This document shows, in pieces, positions 42,713-50,490 of a DNA stretch of 64,000 nt. Each line of letters opens with the position of its first letter. Position 1 is the first letter of the stretch. A program made the position numbers and the translations under genes. The notes under the pieces are model-generated. The model made no database searches, was not told the origin of the DNA, and was given only the letters and a program-made list of their open reading frames with translations. This DNA comes from Reyranella sp. CPCC 100927 (GTDB taxonomy: Bacteria; Pseudomonadota; Alphaproteobacteria; Reyranellales; Reyranellaceae). The stretch covers positions 248,001-312,000 of the forward strand of contig NZ_VOHA01000002.1 of the NCBI RefSeq assembly GCF_007859315.1, written 5' to 3'.

Positions 42713-43717
42713 ATGAGCAAAGATATCACACGGCGCCGGCTGGTGCGCCGCGGCGTGGCATGGGGTGCCGCCGCGGCCGGTGCCCCGGCATTGCTGGCCG
42801 GCACAGCATCGGCGCAGGCATGGCCCAGCAAGCCGGTGCGCGTCATTGTCAGCCATCCGCCCGGCGGCCTGACCGACGCCTTCGCGCGCGCCTATGCCGA
42901 ATACATCTCCCAGAAGGTCGGCCAGGCCCTCGTGGTCGAGAACAAGACCGGCGCCAGCGGTATCATCGCCGCCGACTTCGTGGCCAAGTCGCCACCCGAC
43001 GGCTACACGTTGCTGGTGACCATCTCGACCACGCTGGTCATGAGCCAAGCCCTGTTCAAGAGCCTGCCGTTCGATCCCAACAAGGATTTCGTGCCGATTT
43101 CGTTCATGGACGCCGGCCACCTGCCGTTCATCGTCCACAAGTCGGTGCCGGCGACCAACGTCAAGGAATTCGCCGCCTGGGCGAAGAATAACAAGGTCAG
43201 CATCGGCAGCTATTCGCCGGGCTCCTACTCGCATGTTGCTGCCGCCGAGCTGAACAAGGCGCTCGGCCTGCAGATGGAAGTCGTGCACTACCGCGGCGAA
43301 GGGCCGATGTGGCAGGACATGCTGGCGGGCACGATCCACGCCGCCAACGGCAGCGTGGCAGCCGCCACCAGCGTGCTGCAGACCGGCGCCGGCCGGGCCA
43401 TCGCCGTGCCGCAGACGAAGCGCATGAAGAAGCTGCCCGACGTGGCAACGTTCCTGGAACAGGGCGTCAACGCCAAGGCGTTCCAGATCCGTGGCTGGGT
43501 CGGTCTCTTCGCGCCGGCCGGTACGCCCGAGGCGATCGTCCAGCGCCTGTCGGACCTGATGGTCGAGGCCGGCAAGACACCGCGTCTGCGCCAGATGCTG
43601 GACACCTTCGGTATCGACGAGTCCGCGACCGACCACACGACCTTCGCGCAGATCCTGCGCGACGAGAATCCCATCTGGATCGACCTCGTGAAGCAGCTCG
43701 GCATCGACCCGCAGTAG
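42713..43717 (+). CDS. Bug-family receptor with Tat-like signal, copy 1
   Basis: A 334-residue receptor. The N-terminus MSKDITRRRLVRRGVAWGAA has a twin-arginine-type TRRRLVRR motif followed by a moderate hydrophobic core and an ASAQA cleavage site, so Tat export is likely. The family core follows: AWPSKPVRVIVSHPPGGLTD, VGQALVVENKTGASGIIAAD, GSYSPGSYSHVAAAELNKAL and HYRGEGPMWQDML. The length equals that of the paralogue at 45048 and most of the sequence is shared. It likely binds a carboxylate for a TctAB permease. A family B palindrome follows. Confidence 0.9.
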   Translation: MSKDITRRRLVRRGVAWGAAAAGAPALLAGTASAQAWPSKPVRVIVSHPPGGLTDAFARAYAEYISQKVGQALVVENKTGASGIIAADFVAKSPPDGYTLLVTISTTLVMSQALFKSLPFDPNKDFVPISFMDAGHLPFIVHKSVPATNVKEFAAWAKNNKVSIGSYSPGSYSHVAAAELNKALGLQMEVVHYRGEGPMWQDMLAGTIHAANGSVAAATSVLQTGAGRAIAVPQTKRMKKLPDVATFLEQGVNAKAFQIRGWVGLFAPAGTPEAIVQRLSDLMVEAGKTPRLRQMLDTFGIDESATDHTTFAQILRDENPIWIDLVKQLGIDPQ

Positions 43718-43737
43718 ACGGTGGATGTGCTTTTCTG

Positions 43738-43859
43738 TCGTCCTGAGCGCAGCGAAGGCCCTTGCGGTGGTTGGTAAAGGATCGGCGGCGCTGACGATCA
43801 TCCGCGCCAGTGTTCCTTGATCGCAACACCGCGGGATCCTTCGCTTCGCTCAGGATGAC
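43738..43859. repeat. inverted pair of palindromic repeat, family B variant
   Basis: GTCGTCCTGAGCGCAGCGAA is mirrored by TTCGCTTCGCTCAGGATGAC. The spacer carries a TGACGATCA sequence also present in the copy at 22488-22610. It lies between the Bug receptor and the LLM oxidoreductase genes. Confidence 0.75.
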
Positions 43860-43900
43860 GGCAAGGCGCGATTCCGGGAGGGTCAGAGGAGGAGAAAGCG

Positions 43901-44935
43901 ATGGACTTCGATGTCATGACACGCGCCAGCACCTGGGATCAGGCGGCCAACCTCGCCCGCCGCACGGAAGCGGCCGGCTTCTCCGGCATGCTGTTCACGG
44001 AAGGCCACCAGGTGCCGTGGATGAACATCGCCGCCGCCGCGTTGGCGGCGCCGTCCCTGCACCTGTCGACCGGCATCGCGATCGCCTTCGCGCGCAGCCC
44101 GATGATCTCCGCACAGATCGCCTGGGAGTTGGCGCAGAACACCCGGGGCAAGTTCCGCCTCGGGCTCGGCAGCCAGGTGAAGGCGCACATCACCAAACGA
44201 TACGGCAGCACCTTCGACAAGCCGGCGCCCCAGATGAAGGACTACGTGCAGGCCGTGAAAGCCTGCCTGTCCGCCTTCCGGCGCGAGGGGCCGCTGAACC
44301 ACGACGGTCCCTACTACAAGCTCAATCTGCTGACCGAGCAATGGACGCCGTCTCGCCACGACTACGAGGACGTCAAAGTGGACATCTCGGCCGTCGGGCC
44401 GATCATGGTCCGCGTGGCCGGCGAGGTTGCCGACGGCGTGCACGTGCATCCCATGCATTCGATGCACTACATCAAGAACCGCCTGCTGCCGGGCCTCGCC
44501 GAAGGCGCGGCCCGCGCCGGCCGCGATGCCGCCAAGATCGACAAGATCATCCCCGTCATCGTCGCGGCGGGCGATACGCCGGAAGGGCGGGCCACGCCGA
44601 TCAAGGAGGCCAAGACGACGCTCGCCTTCTATGGCGCCACGCCGAACTATGCCTTCCAGTTCGACGACCTGGGCTACACCGGCATGCGCGACCAGTTGCG
44701 CGACTGCCTCAGGTCGAATGACAGCGCGCGCAGCGAAGCGCTGATCACCGAGGAGATCCTCAACCATTTCGCCGTGGTGGCGCGCTGGGACGACGTCGCC
44801 GACCGCCTGATCGAGCGCTACAAGGGCATTGCCTCGCGCCTCGTGATCTACCTCGCCTCGCACTGGCGCGAAGTCGATCCCAAGGTTCTCGAACGCTGGG
44901 GCGAGGTGGCGCGCGCGGTGCGCAAGGCGGCGTAG
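43901..44935 (+). CDS. LLM-class flavin/F420-dependent oxidoreductase (TIGR03617-like)
   Basis: A 344-residue TIM-barrel oxidoreductase. Typical segments are WDQAANLARRTEAAGFSGML, IAIAFARSPMISAQIAWELA, RLGLGSQVKAHITKRYGSTF and GPIMVRVAGEVADGVHVHPM. This set fits the F420-type subfamily (similar to TIGR03617), although many alphaproteobacterial members may use FMN. Ribosome site AGGAGGAG precedes the ATG. It lies between the two near-identical Bug receptors, which suggests it acts on the transported compound or a derivative. The substrate is not known. Confidence 0.88.
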   Translation: MDFDVMTRASTWDQAANLARRTEAAGFSGMLFTEGHQVPWMNIAAAALAAPSLHLSTGIAIAFARSPMISAQIAWELAQNTRGKFRLGLGSQVKAHITKRYGSTFDKPAPQMKDYVQAVKACLSAFRREGPLNHDGPYYKLNLLTEQWTPSRHDYEDVKVDISAVGPIMVRVAGEVADGVHVHPMHSMHYIKNRLLPGLAEGAARAGRDAAKIDKIIPVIVAAGDTPEGRATPIKEAKTTLAFYGATPNYAFQFDDLGYTGMRDQLRDCLRSNDSARSEALITEEILNHFAVVARWDDVADRLIERYKGIASRLVIYLASHWREVDPKVLERWGEVARAVRKAA

Positions 44936-44948
44936 AGCGGAAGCTGAT

Positions 44949-45027
44949 GTCATCCCGAGCGTAGCGAGGGATCTCGTGAGAATGGAGTCTCCGTTCGCGG
45001 AAGATCCCTCGCTACGCTCGGGATGAC
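44949..45027. repeat. inverted pair of palindromic repeat, family B
   Basis: GTCATCCCGAGCGTAGCGAG is mirrored by CTCGCTACGCTCGGGATGAC with about 40 bases between. The T in GTAGCG and the A in CTACGC are a compensatory pair relative to the copy at 21650 (GCAGCG / CGCTGC), so pairing has been kept. Confidence 0.8.
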
Positions 45028-45047
45028 AGTTTGGTCGGAGGACGACG

Positions 45048-46052
45048 ATGAGCCAGGACACCACACGGCGCCGGCTGCTGCACCAAGGTCTGCTGGTCGG
45101 CGCTGCCGCTCTCGGCGGCCCAGCCCTGGGATCCGGGCCGGCGCGGGCCCAGGCGTGGCCCAGCAAGCCGATCCGCATCGTGGTCAGTTTTCCGCCCGGC
45201 GGCCTGACCGATGCCTTCGCGCGTGCCTATGGCGATCACATCGCCCAGCGTGTCGGCCAGCCCGTGGTGGTCGAGAACAAGGCCGGCGCCGGCGGTATCA
45301 TCGGTGCCGACATCGTCGCGAAGTCGCCGCCCGACGGCTACACGCTGCTGTTCACCATCGCCACGACCATGGTGATGAACCGCGTTCTCTATAAGAGCCT
45401 GCCCTACGATCCGGACAAGGATTTCACGCCGATCTCGTCCATGGGCGCGGGCCACCTGCCGTTCATCGTCCACAAGTCGGTGCCGGCCACGAACCTCAAG
45501 GAATTCGCGGCCTGGGCCAAGACCAACAAGGTCAGCGCCGGCAGCTATTCCGCCGGCTCCTACTCCCATATCGCCATTGCCGAGCTGAACAAGGCGCTGG
45601 GCATCAACATGGAGGCTGTGCACTACCGCGGCGAGGGGCCGATGTGGCAGGACCTCACCTCGGGCGCGATCCAGGCCGCCAGCGGCAGCCTGCAGGCGGC
45701 CGCCGGCGTCCTGCACACCGGTATCGGCCGGCCGATCGCCGTACCGCAGACCACGCGCATGAAGAAGCTGCCTGACGTGCCGACCTTCCTGGAACAGGGC
45801 GTCACCGCCAAGGCGTTCCAAATCAACGGCTGGGTCGGATTCTTCGCACCTGCCGGCACACCGGACGCCATCGTCGAGCGCCTGTCCGATCTGATGGTCG
45901 AAGGCGGCCAAACCCCGCGCATCCGCCAGATCCTCGACACCTTCGGTATCGACGAGGCTGCCAAGGACCGCAGGACTTTCGCTCAGACCATGAAAGATGA
46001 GAACCAGATCTGGATCGATCTCGTGAAGCAGCTTGGCATCACGCCGCAGTAA
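45048..46052 (+). CDS. Bug-family receptor with Tat-like signal, copy 2
   Basis: A 334-residue receptor very similar to the one at 42713 (AWPSKPIRIVVSFPPGGLTD, VVENKAGAGGIIGADIVAKS, PFIVHKSVPATNLKEFAAWA, HYRGEGPMWQDLT). The N-terminus MSQDTTRRRLLHQGLLVGAA again carries a twin-arginine-type motif (TRRRLL). The paralogues flank the LLM oxidoreductase, so an old duplication of a receptor is likely, and each may bind a different acid. The ATG follows GGAGGACGACG. No TctAB genes are adjacent. Confidence 0.9.
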   Translation: MSQDTTRRRLLHQGLLVGAAALGGPALGSGPARAQAWPSKPIRIVVSFPPGGLTDAFARAYGDHIAQRVGQPVVVENKAGAGGIIGADIVAKSPPDGYTLLFTIATTMVMNRVLYKSLPYDPDKDFTPISSMGAGHLPFIVHKSVPATNLKEFAAWAKTNKVSAGSYSAGSYSHIAIAELNKALGINMEAVHYRGEGPMWQDLTSGAIQAASGSLQAAAGVLHTGIGRPIAVPQTTRMKKLPDVPTFLEQGVTAKAFQINGWVGFFAPAGTPDAIVERLSDLMVEGGQTPRIRQILDTFGIDEAAKDRRTFAQTMKDENQIWIDLVKQLGITPQ

Positions 46053-46226
46053 GCGTTTGCTTTCCCTGCCTTTGTTCACTGCTGCCGCGAGGACCCGTCG
46101 GCCGGGCACGCCATCATTGCGTGACCGCGCAATCATTTTTATCTGCGTGCGCCCGATTGACGGATGTCGGGATCATCACACTTTTGGTAAAGGGTAGCGC
46201 GTCGTGCAGGTCCACAGGAGGGATCG

Positions 46227-47399
46227 GTGAGCGAAGTCGTCGTCCAAACGCCGATGCAGTATCTCGACAAAGCGGTGGGTGCCTTGCGCGACCTCGGCCT
46301 GATGCCGGCCAAACAGGAGCCGGCGCCGATCAACGCGCTGCTGGAGAAGATCTCCGACCTGGAGCCCGAGAAGGTGCAGGTGATCGCCCGCACCCTGGGC
46401 CACGCCGCCGTATTCAACGAAGTGGTGCGCGATCAGATCGCGGGCATGACGATCGGCGATCGCTACAAGGCGATTACGGCAGGCTTCGATTCCATCCGCG
46501 ATGACGCCAAGCGCATGGTCGACCAGCTGTCGGACTCCAAGCTCGACATCATGGAGCGCGCCACCAATGCGTGGATGAAGATCTCGCGCGGCGACATTGC
46601 CGACCGCTTCGACAAGGTGAAGGAGATCTATCTCGAGGTCACCAAGGACACCAAGGGCCAGATCGATCGCGAGCACACGATCCTCGAGTCCTACCGCGAC
46701 TACAGGGGCGCGCTGAAGCAGGCAGAAGTGCTGGCGCTCGAGACGCTGAAAACGGCGACGGCCAAGCTTGACGGCGCCCGCGCGACGCTGAAGGAAGCGT
46801 CCGACAAGGTGGCCGGTTTCTCCGGCAGCGAGCCGGCCGAGCGCGCCCGCCTGGAGCTGGCACGCGACGAGCAGCTGCGCCAGGTCCAGGATGAGGAAAA
46901 GCGCTACCAGATCGCCAAGGACCTCTCGGACAACCTCACGATCTCGTACAACACCTCCGATGTCGTCATGGCGCGCCTGCAGCAGACCACCAACGCCAAG
47001 GAACGCATCTACGCCCAGTCCGTGACCTTCTTCTCGACCAACGACTCGGTGCTCACTGCGCTCAAGGCGTCGTTCACCGGCATGTTCGGGCTGCACGAGT
47101 CGACGGCCACGCTGGATGCCATGAAGGACGGCATCTCCAAGTCGCTCGATACGCTGTCGGAGATCGGCGCCAAGGTGCAGGAAGCGGCCATCAAGTCGGG
47201 TTACGGCCCCACCATCCGCGCCGACGCCGTCAAGAAGCTGGTCGACTCCGTCGTCAACTACCAGGAGCGCTCGCAGCAGATCATCGGCGAGATGCGGACG
47301 CTGGCGACCCAGAACGCAGCCGAGATCCGCGACGCCGTCGAAGACGGCAAGCGGCGGATCGCCAAGCTCGTCGCCGACGGACAGGCCCTGCCGCTCTGA
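46227..47399 (+). CDS. long alpha-helical protein, first of a three-gene unknown operon
   Basis: A 390-residue protein, almost all predicted helix, with no signal or membrane segment. Heptad-rich parts occur at about 120-215 (VKEIYLEVTKDTKGQIDREH, AEVLALETLKTATAKLDGAR). Short distinctive parts are MQYLDKAVGALRDLGLMPAK at the start and LKASFTGMFGLHESTATLDA near residue 280. It has a loose resemblance to TelA-like or surface-attached helical proteins, but I cannot assign it. The start is GTG after AGGAGGGATCG. Its stop overlaps the next start (TGATG), so translation is coupled to the membrane protein that follows. Confidence 0.75.
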   Translation: MSEVVVQTPMQYLDKAVGALRDLGLMPAKQEPAPINALLEKISDLEPEKVQVIARTLGHAAVFNEVVRDQIAGMTIGDRYKAITAGFDSIRDDAKRMVDQLSDSKLDIMERATNAWMKISRGDIADRFDKVKEIYLEVTKDTKGQIDREHTILESYRDYRGALKQAEVLALETLKTATAKLDGARATLKEASDKVAGFSGSEPAERARLELARDEQLRQVQDEEKRYQIAKDLSDNLTISYNTSDVVMARLQQTTNAKERIYAQSVTFFSTNDSVLTALKASFTGMFGLHESTATLDAMKDGISKSLDTLSEIGAKVQEAAIKSGYGPTIRADAVKKLVDSVVNYQERSQQIIGEMRTLATQNAAEIRDAVEDGKRRIAKLVADGQALPL

Positions 47400-48358
47400 T
47401 GCCGGCCGACTCGCCTGCCGGCGCGGCCGCCGCACCGGCCGTGCCGCGCGCCAAGCTCGACGACCTGATGCTGGCGATGGACGTGGTCGACACGCTGCGC
47501 CATCGCGAGCGCCTGGTCGAGCGCGAGCTGGCCGAGGAGGTCCGCGAACAGCAGCTGATCGAACGCCTGCGCGATCTCTACAAGAGCCAGGGCATCGAGG
47601 TGTCCGATGCCACGCTCGCCGAAGGCGTCAAGGCGCTCAAGGAGAGCCGGTTCGTCTACACGCCGCCCAAGCCCGGGCTGGGCCGCACGCTGGCCACGCT
47701 GTGGGTGAACCGCGCCACGCACGGCAAGTGGATCGGCGGCGTGCTGGTCGCGCTTGTCGCAGCGGCCGGCGTCTACCAGTTCGCGGTCGTGGGCCCGCGC
47801 GAGCGCGACGCCCGGGCTGCCCAGGTCGAGCTGACGGAAACCCTGCCGCGCCAACTGGCCGCGGCGCACCAGGCGATCACGACCGAGGCCCAGGTACCGG
47901 TCGCGCGCCAGCGTGCCGATGCCCTGCTCGCCCAGGGCCGCGCCGCGCTCGAACGCGGCAACGCGGCCGATGCACGCCAGGCCGTGACCGAGCTCGACCG
48001 CCTGGCCGCGACCCTGCGCCAGGAGTACACGCTGCGGATCGCCGGACGGCCCGAGGACCAGACCGGCTTCTATCGCGAGCATCCGAGCTTCCAGGGGCGC
48101 GCCTACTTCGTCGTCGTCGATGCGCTGGATGCCAACGGCAACGCGGTGCGCCTGCCGGTCCGCAACGACGAGACCAGCCAGACCGAAACCGTCTCGCGCT
48201 TCGCCGTGCGCGTGCCGTTGGAGACGTTCAACGCCGTGCGTGACGACAAGGCGAAGAACGGCATCGTGCAGAATGCGCGCCTGGGCGAAAAGCGCCGCGG
48301 GTACGTCGAGCCCGACTTCCGGATGCCGGTGCTCGAAAGCCGCATCACACGCTGGTGA
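47399..48358 (+). CDS. single-pass membrane protein, DUF6384-like, second gene of operon
   Basis: A 319-residue protein. A leading cytosolic helical part (residues ~15-95, with RAKLDDLMLAMDVVDTLRHR and LAEEVREQQLIERLRDLYKS) is followed by one clear transmembrane helix at about 108-127 (WIGGVLVALVAAAGVYQFAV). The rest (helices, then a beta-type domain with GRAYFVVVDALDANGNAVRL) is likely outside the cytosol. The resemblance to proteins annotated DUF6384 is from memory. The ATG overlaps the previous stop, and the next gene starts four bases after its stop. It may anchor the two helical partners at the membrane. Confidence 0.75.
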   Translation: MPADSPAGAAAAPAVPRAKLDDLMLAMDVVDTLRHRERLVERELAEEVREQQLIERLRDLYKSQGIEVSDATLAEGVKALKESRFVYTPPKPGLGRTLATLWVNRATHGKWIGGVLVALVAAAGVYQFAVVGPRERDARAAQVELTETLPRQLAAAHQAITTEAQVPVARQRADALLAQGRAALERGNAADARQAVTELDRLAATLRQEYTLRIAGRPEDQTGFYREHPSFQGRAYFVVVDALDANGNAVRLPVRNDETSQTETVSRFAVRVPLETFNAVRDDKAKNGIVQNARLGEKRRGYVEPDFRMPVLESRITRW

Positions 48359-48362
48359 GATC

Positions 48363-49745
48363 ATGTACACCGGACGCGACGCCCTCTCCTCCATCGAGCA
48401 GGCCATCAGCCGGGCCCGCGCCGACGAGAGCCGGCTCGAGAGCGCGCTGCGCTCGGCCAGCGACGAGGCCGCGCGCTTGCGGCGCGAGGAAGCCGAGGGC
48501 TTCCGGGCGCTGGCCCGCATCAAGCTCGACGCGATCACAAGCGACAAGGTCATCGGCGACCTCGACGCCACCGAGCGGCAGGCGCTGGCGATGATCGAGA
48601 CGCACGAGCGCGCGACCCAGGACCTGACGCGACGACGCGACGAGACCCAGGCCACCCTCGACACGGCGGAAGCTGCCAAGCACGACGCCGACCAGGCGCT
48701 GGCCGATGCCCTGCAGGTGCTCGATCAGCAGCGCCAGCGCACGGCGGACCGGGTCAGGGCAATGAGCGACTGGCAGGCCGCGAAAGCCGCCGTCGAGGCC
48801 GCCACGAAAATCGCCGCCAACGCCGACGAGAAAGCGGCGCTCGCCGAGGCCGACCTCGCCGCCAAGCGGCAACCCTACGAAGCCGATCCGCTGTTCATGT
48901 ATCTGTGGACCCGCCGGCACGGCCAGGCCGAGGACACCAGCGGCAATCTGGTGCGCTTCTTCGACCGGCGCATCGCCCGTCTGGTGGGCTACCCGGACGC
49001 GCGGGCGAACTACGCCATGCTGCAGGAAATCCCGACCCGGCTGCGCGAGCATGCCCAGGGCACGCAGCAGGACGTTGCGGCCGTGCAGGCGCATGTCGCC
49101 ACGCTGGAGCGGGCGGCCCTGGTCGCCGATGGCGCCGAGGCGCTCGAGGCGAAGGTCACGGCGGCCGAAGCCGCCGTGAAGGCCGGCGAGAGCGAAGTCC
49201 TGAAGATCACCGCCGACCTGCAGGCCATCGAGGCCGAGCGGCAGAAGGTGTTCGGTGTCGGCGACGGGGGTATCTATGGTGGCGCCGTCTCGCTTCTCGC
49301 CGACGGGCTGGCGCACGATGACCTGCGCCAGCTCTACGACGAAGCCCGCCGCACGCCGAGCCTGGCCGACGACGAGGTGATCAGCGCGATCACGACGGCG
49401 CGTGCCGCCTATGAAAAGGCCGACGGCGAGGTCGCCCGCATTCGCACCAGCATCCGCGACATGGCCAACCGCCGCTGGGAGCTCGAAAGCTCCCGCGACC
49501 GCGCCCGCAGCCAGGGCTACGAGGATCCGCGCGGCACCTTCGACGACAACAACCAGGTGCTCGACGTCATCGGCACCATCCTGGGCGGCGTCCTGCGCAG
49601 CGGCGTCCTCGATCGCACGCTGAGCGACAATCACCGGTCCTCGGGCGGCTCGTCATGGCCCGGATCGTGGGGCGGTGGCGGCAGCAGTTCCAGCAGCGAC
49701 GACCGCGGATCGGGCGGCGGCTGGCGCACCGGCGGCAGTTTCTGA
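48363..49745 (+). CDS. coiled-coil protein with Gly/Ser-rich tail, third gene of operon
   Basis: A 460-residue protein dominated by long charged heptad stretches (residues ~5-160 and ~210-300; e.g. SIEQAISRARADESRLESAL, AEADLAAKRQ). The middle segment DPLFMYLWTRRHGQAEDTSG and GNLVRFFDRRIARLVGYPDA is more compact. The last 45 residues are rich in Gly, Ser and Trp (GSWGGGGSSSSSDD), like the flexible tails of TPM/YgcG-type proteins. There is no signal peptide. The ATG at 48363 begins four bases after the membrane gene. I cannot assign a function. Confidence 0.75.
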   Translation: MYTGRDALSSIEQAISRARADESRLESALRSASDEAARLRREEAEGFRALARIKLDAITSDKVIGDLDATERQALAMIETHERATQDLTRRRDETQATLDTAEAAKHDADQALADALQVLDQQRQRTADRVRAMSDWQAAKAAVEAATKIAANADEKAALAEADLAAKRQPYEADPLFMYLWTRRHGQAEDTSGNLVRFFDRRIARLVGYPDARANYAMLQEIPTRLREHAQGTQQDVAAVQAHVATLERAALVADGAEALEAKVTAAEAAVKAGESEVLKITADLQAIEAERQKVFGVGDGGIYGGAVSLLADGLAHDDLRQLYDEARRTPSLADDEVISAITTARAAYEKADGEVARIRTSIRDMANRRWELESSRDRARSQGYEDPRGTFDDNNQVLDVIGTILGGVLRSGVLDRTLSDNHRSSGGSSWPGSWGGGGSSSSSDDRGSGGGWRTGGSF

Positions 49746-49754
49746 AGGCATCAA

Positions 49755-49852
49755 CCTCATCCTGAGGAGGCCGCGCAGCGGCCGTCTCGAAGGATGGCTA
49801 CTGACTCCGTGCGGTTGCCCACCCTTCGAGACGCTCGCTCCTCAGGGTGAGG
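49755..49852. repeat. inverted palindromic repeat, family C
   Basis: CCTCATCCTGAGGAGGCCGC...CGTCTCGAAGG on the left is mirrored by CCTTCGAGACG...CTCCTCAGGGTGAGG on the right. It is the kind of repeat common downstream of genes in Bradyrhizobium-type genomes. It follows the three-gene unknown operon. Confidence 0.7.
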
Positions 49853-49873
49853 TCTGTGCGTACATTGGCGCCT

Positions 49874-49904
49874 ATGAGCGGGCGGGACGCCCGCGCTCCC
49901 GGGA
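49874..49904. repeat. single family A palindrome
   Basis: One arm only: GAGCGGGCGGGACGCCCGCG followed by CTCCCGGG. It directly overlaps the region before the DUF3237 stop codon. The partner arm is missing. Confidence 0.6.
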
Positions 49905-50372
49905 TTACAGCACCTGGAACACGTCGTAGATCGGGCCGGCGGGTTCGCGGCGGCCGACGCCGACGCTCATGATGCGGTTCAGGAACGAGTACTTGTCCGA
50001 CGCGGTCTCGAACAGCGGCGCGCTGCGGAAATAGTATTCGGACGGATCGACCTTCTCGCCCTTATTCAGCCGCTCGATCACCCATTGTGGGCCGTGCCGC
50101 ATGCCGCGATAGCTCATGTAGATCAGCGCACCATCGTGCGTGCGCAAGGTGATGCGCACGTCGAGCATCAGCACGCCGTCCTTGCGCAGCAGCAGCCAAT
50201 CGCCGCCCGGCGACGGCAGCACCGTGCCGCGCAGCTCCTCACCCTCGAACCGGCCGCCCGTCACCGTGGCGATGCGGCGATTGCCGTAGGGCGTGGCGCC
50301 GAGATCGTTCATCTCGCCGACCTCGAGCGAGATGGTGAAGAGGTGCGCGGTCCTGAGTTCGACGTCGCTCAT
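49905..50372 (-). CDS. DUF3237 family protein
   Basis: A 155-residue soluble protein with the DUF3237 beta-barrel pattern: LFTISLEVGEMNDLGATPYG, GGRFEGEELRGTVLPSPGGD, then LMLDVRITLRTHDGALIYMS and YFRSAPLFETASDKYSFLNR. The family is often found with acyl-CoA and aromatic-acid catabolic genes. The acyl-CoA synthetase gene lies upstream on the same strand, with a family A repeat pair between them, so co-expression is possible but interrupted by the hairpin. Function unknown. Confidence 0.88.
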   Translation of the reverse strand: MSDVELRTAHLFTISLEVGEMNDLGATPYGNRRIATVTGGRFEGEELRGTVLPSPGGDWLLLRKDGVLMLDVRITLRTHDGALIYMSYRGMRHGPQWVIERLNKGEKVDPSEYYFRSAPLFETASDKYSFLNRIMSVGVGRREPAGPIYDVFQVL

Positions 50373-50400
50373 GATGTGTCCTTTTGTTCCTGCTGCATAC

Positions 50401-50486
50401 CCCGGGAGCGCGGGCCTCTGGCCCGCTCATGTCAGGCGAAAGCAAAACTTTCGCCCTAATGCGGGCGGGACGCCCGCGCTCCCAGG
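50401..50486. repeat. inverted pair of REP-like palindrome, family A
   Basis: CCCGGGAGCGCGGGCCTCTG is mirrored by GGCGGGACGCCCGCGCTCCC. The spacer itself contains a hairpin GGCGAAAG-CAAAA-CTTTCGCC (50436-50456), so three stems can stack. It lies between the DUF3237 and acyl-CoA synthetase genes. Confidence 0.8.
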
Positions 50487-50490
50487 CAAC

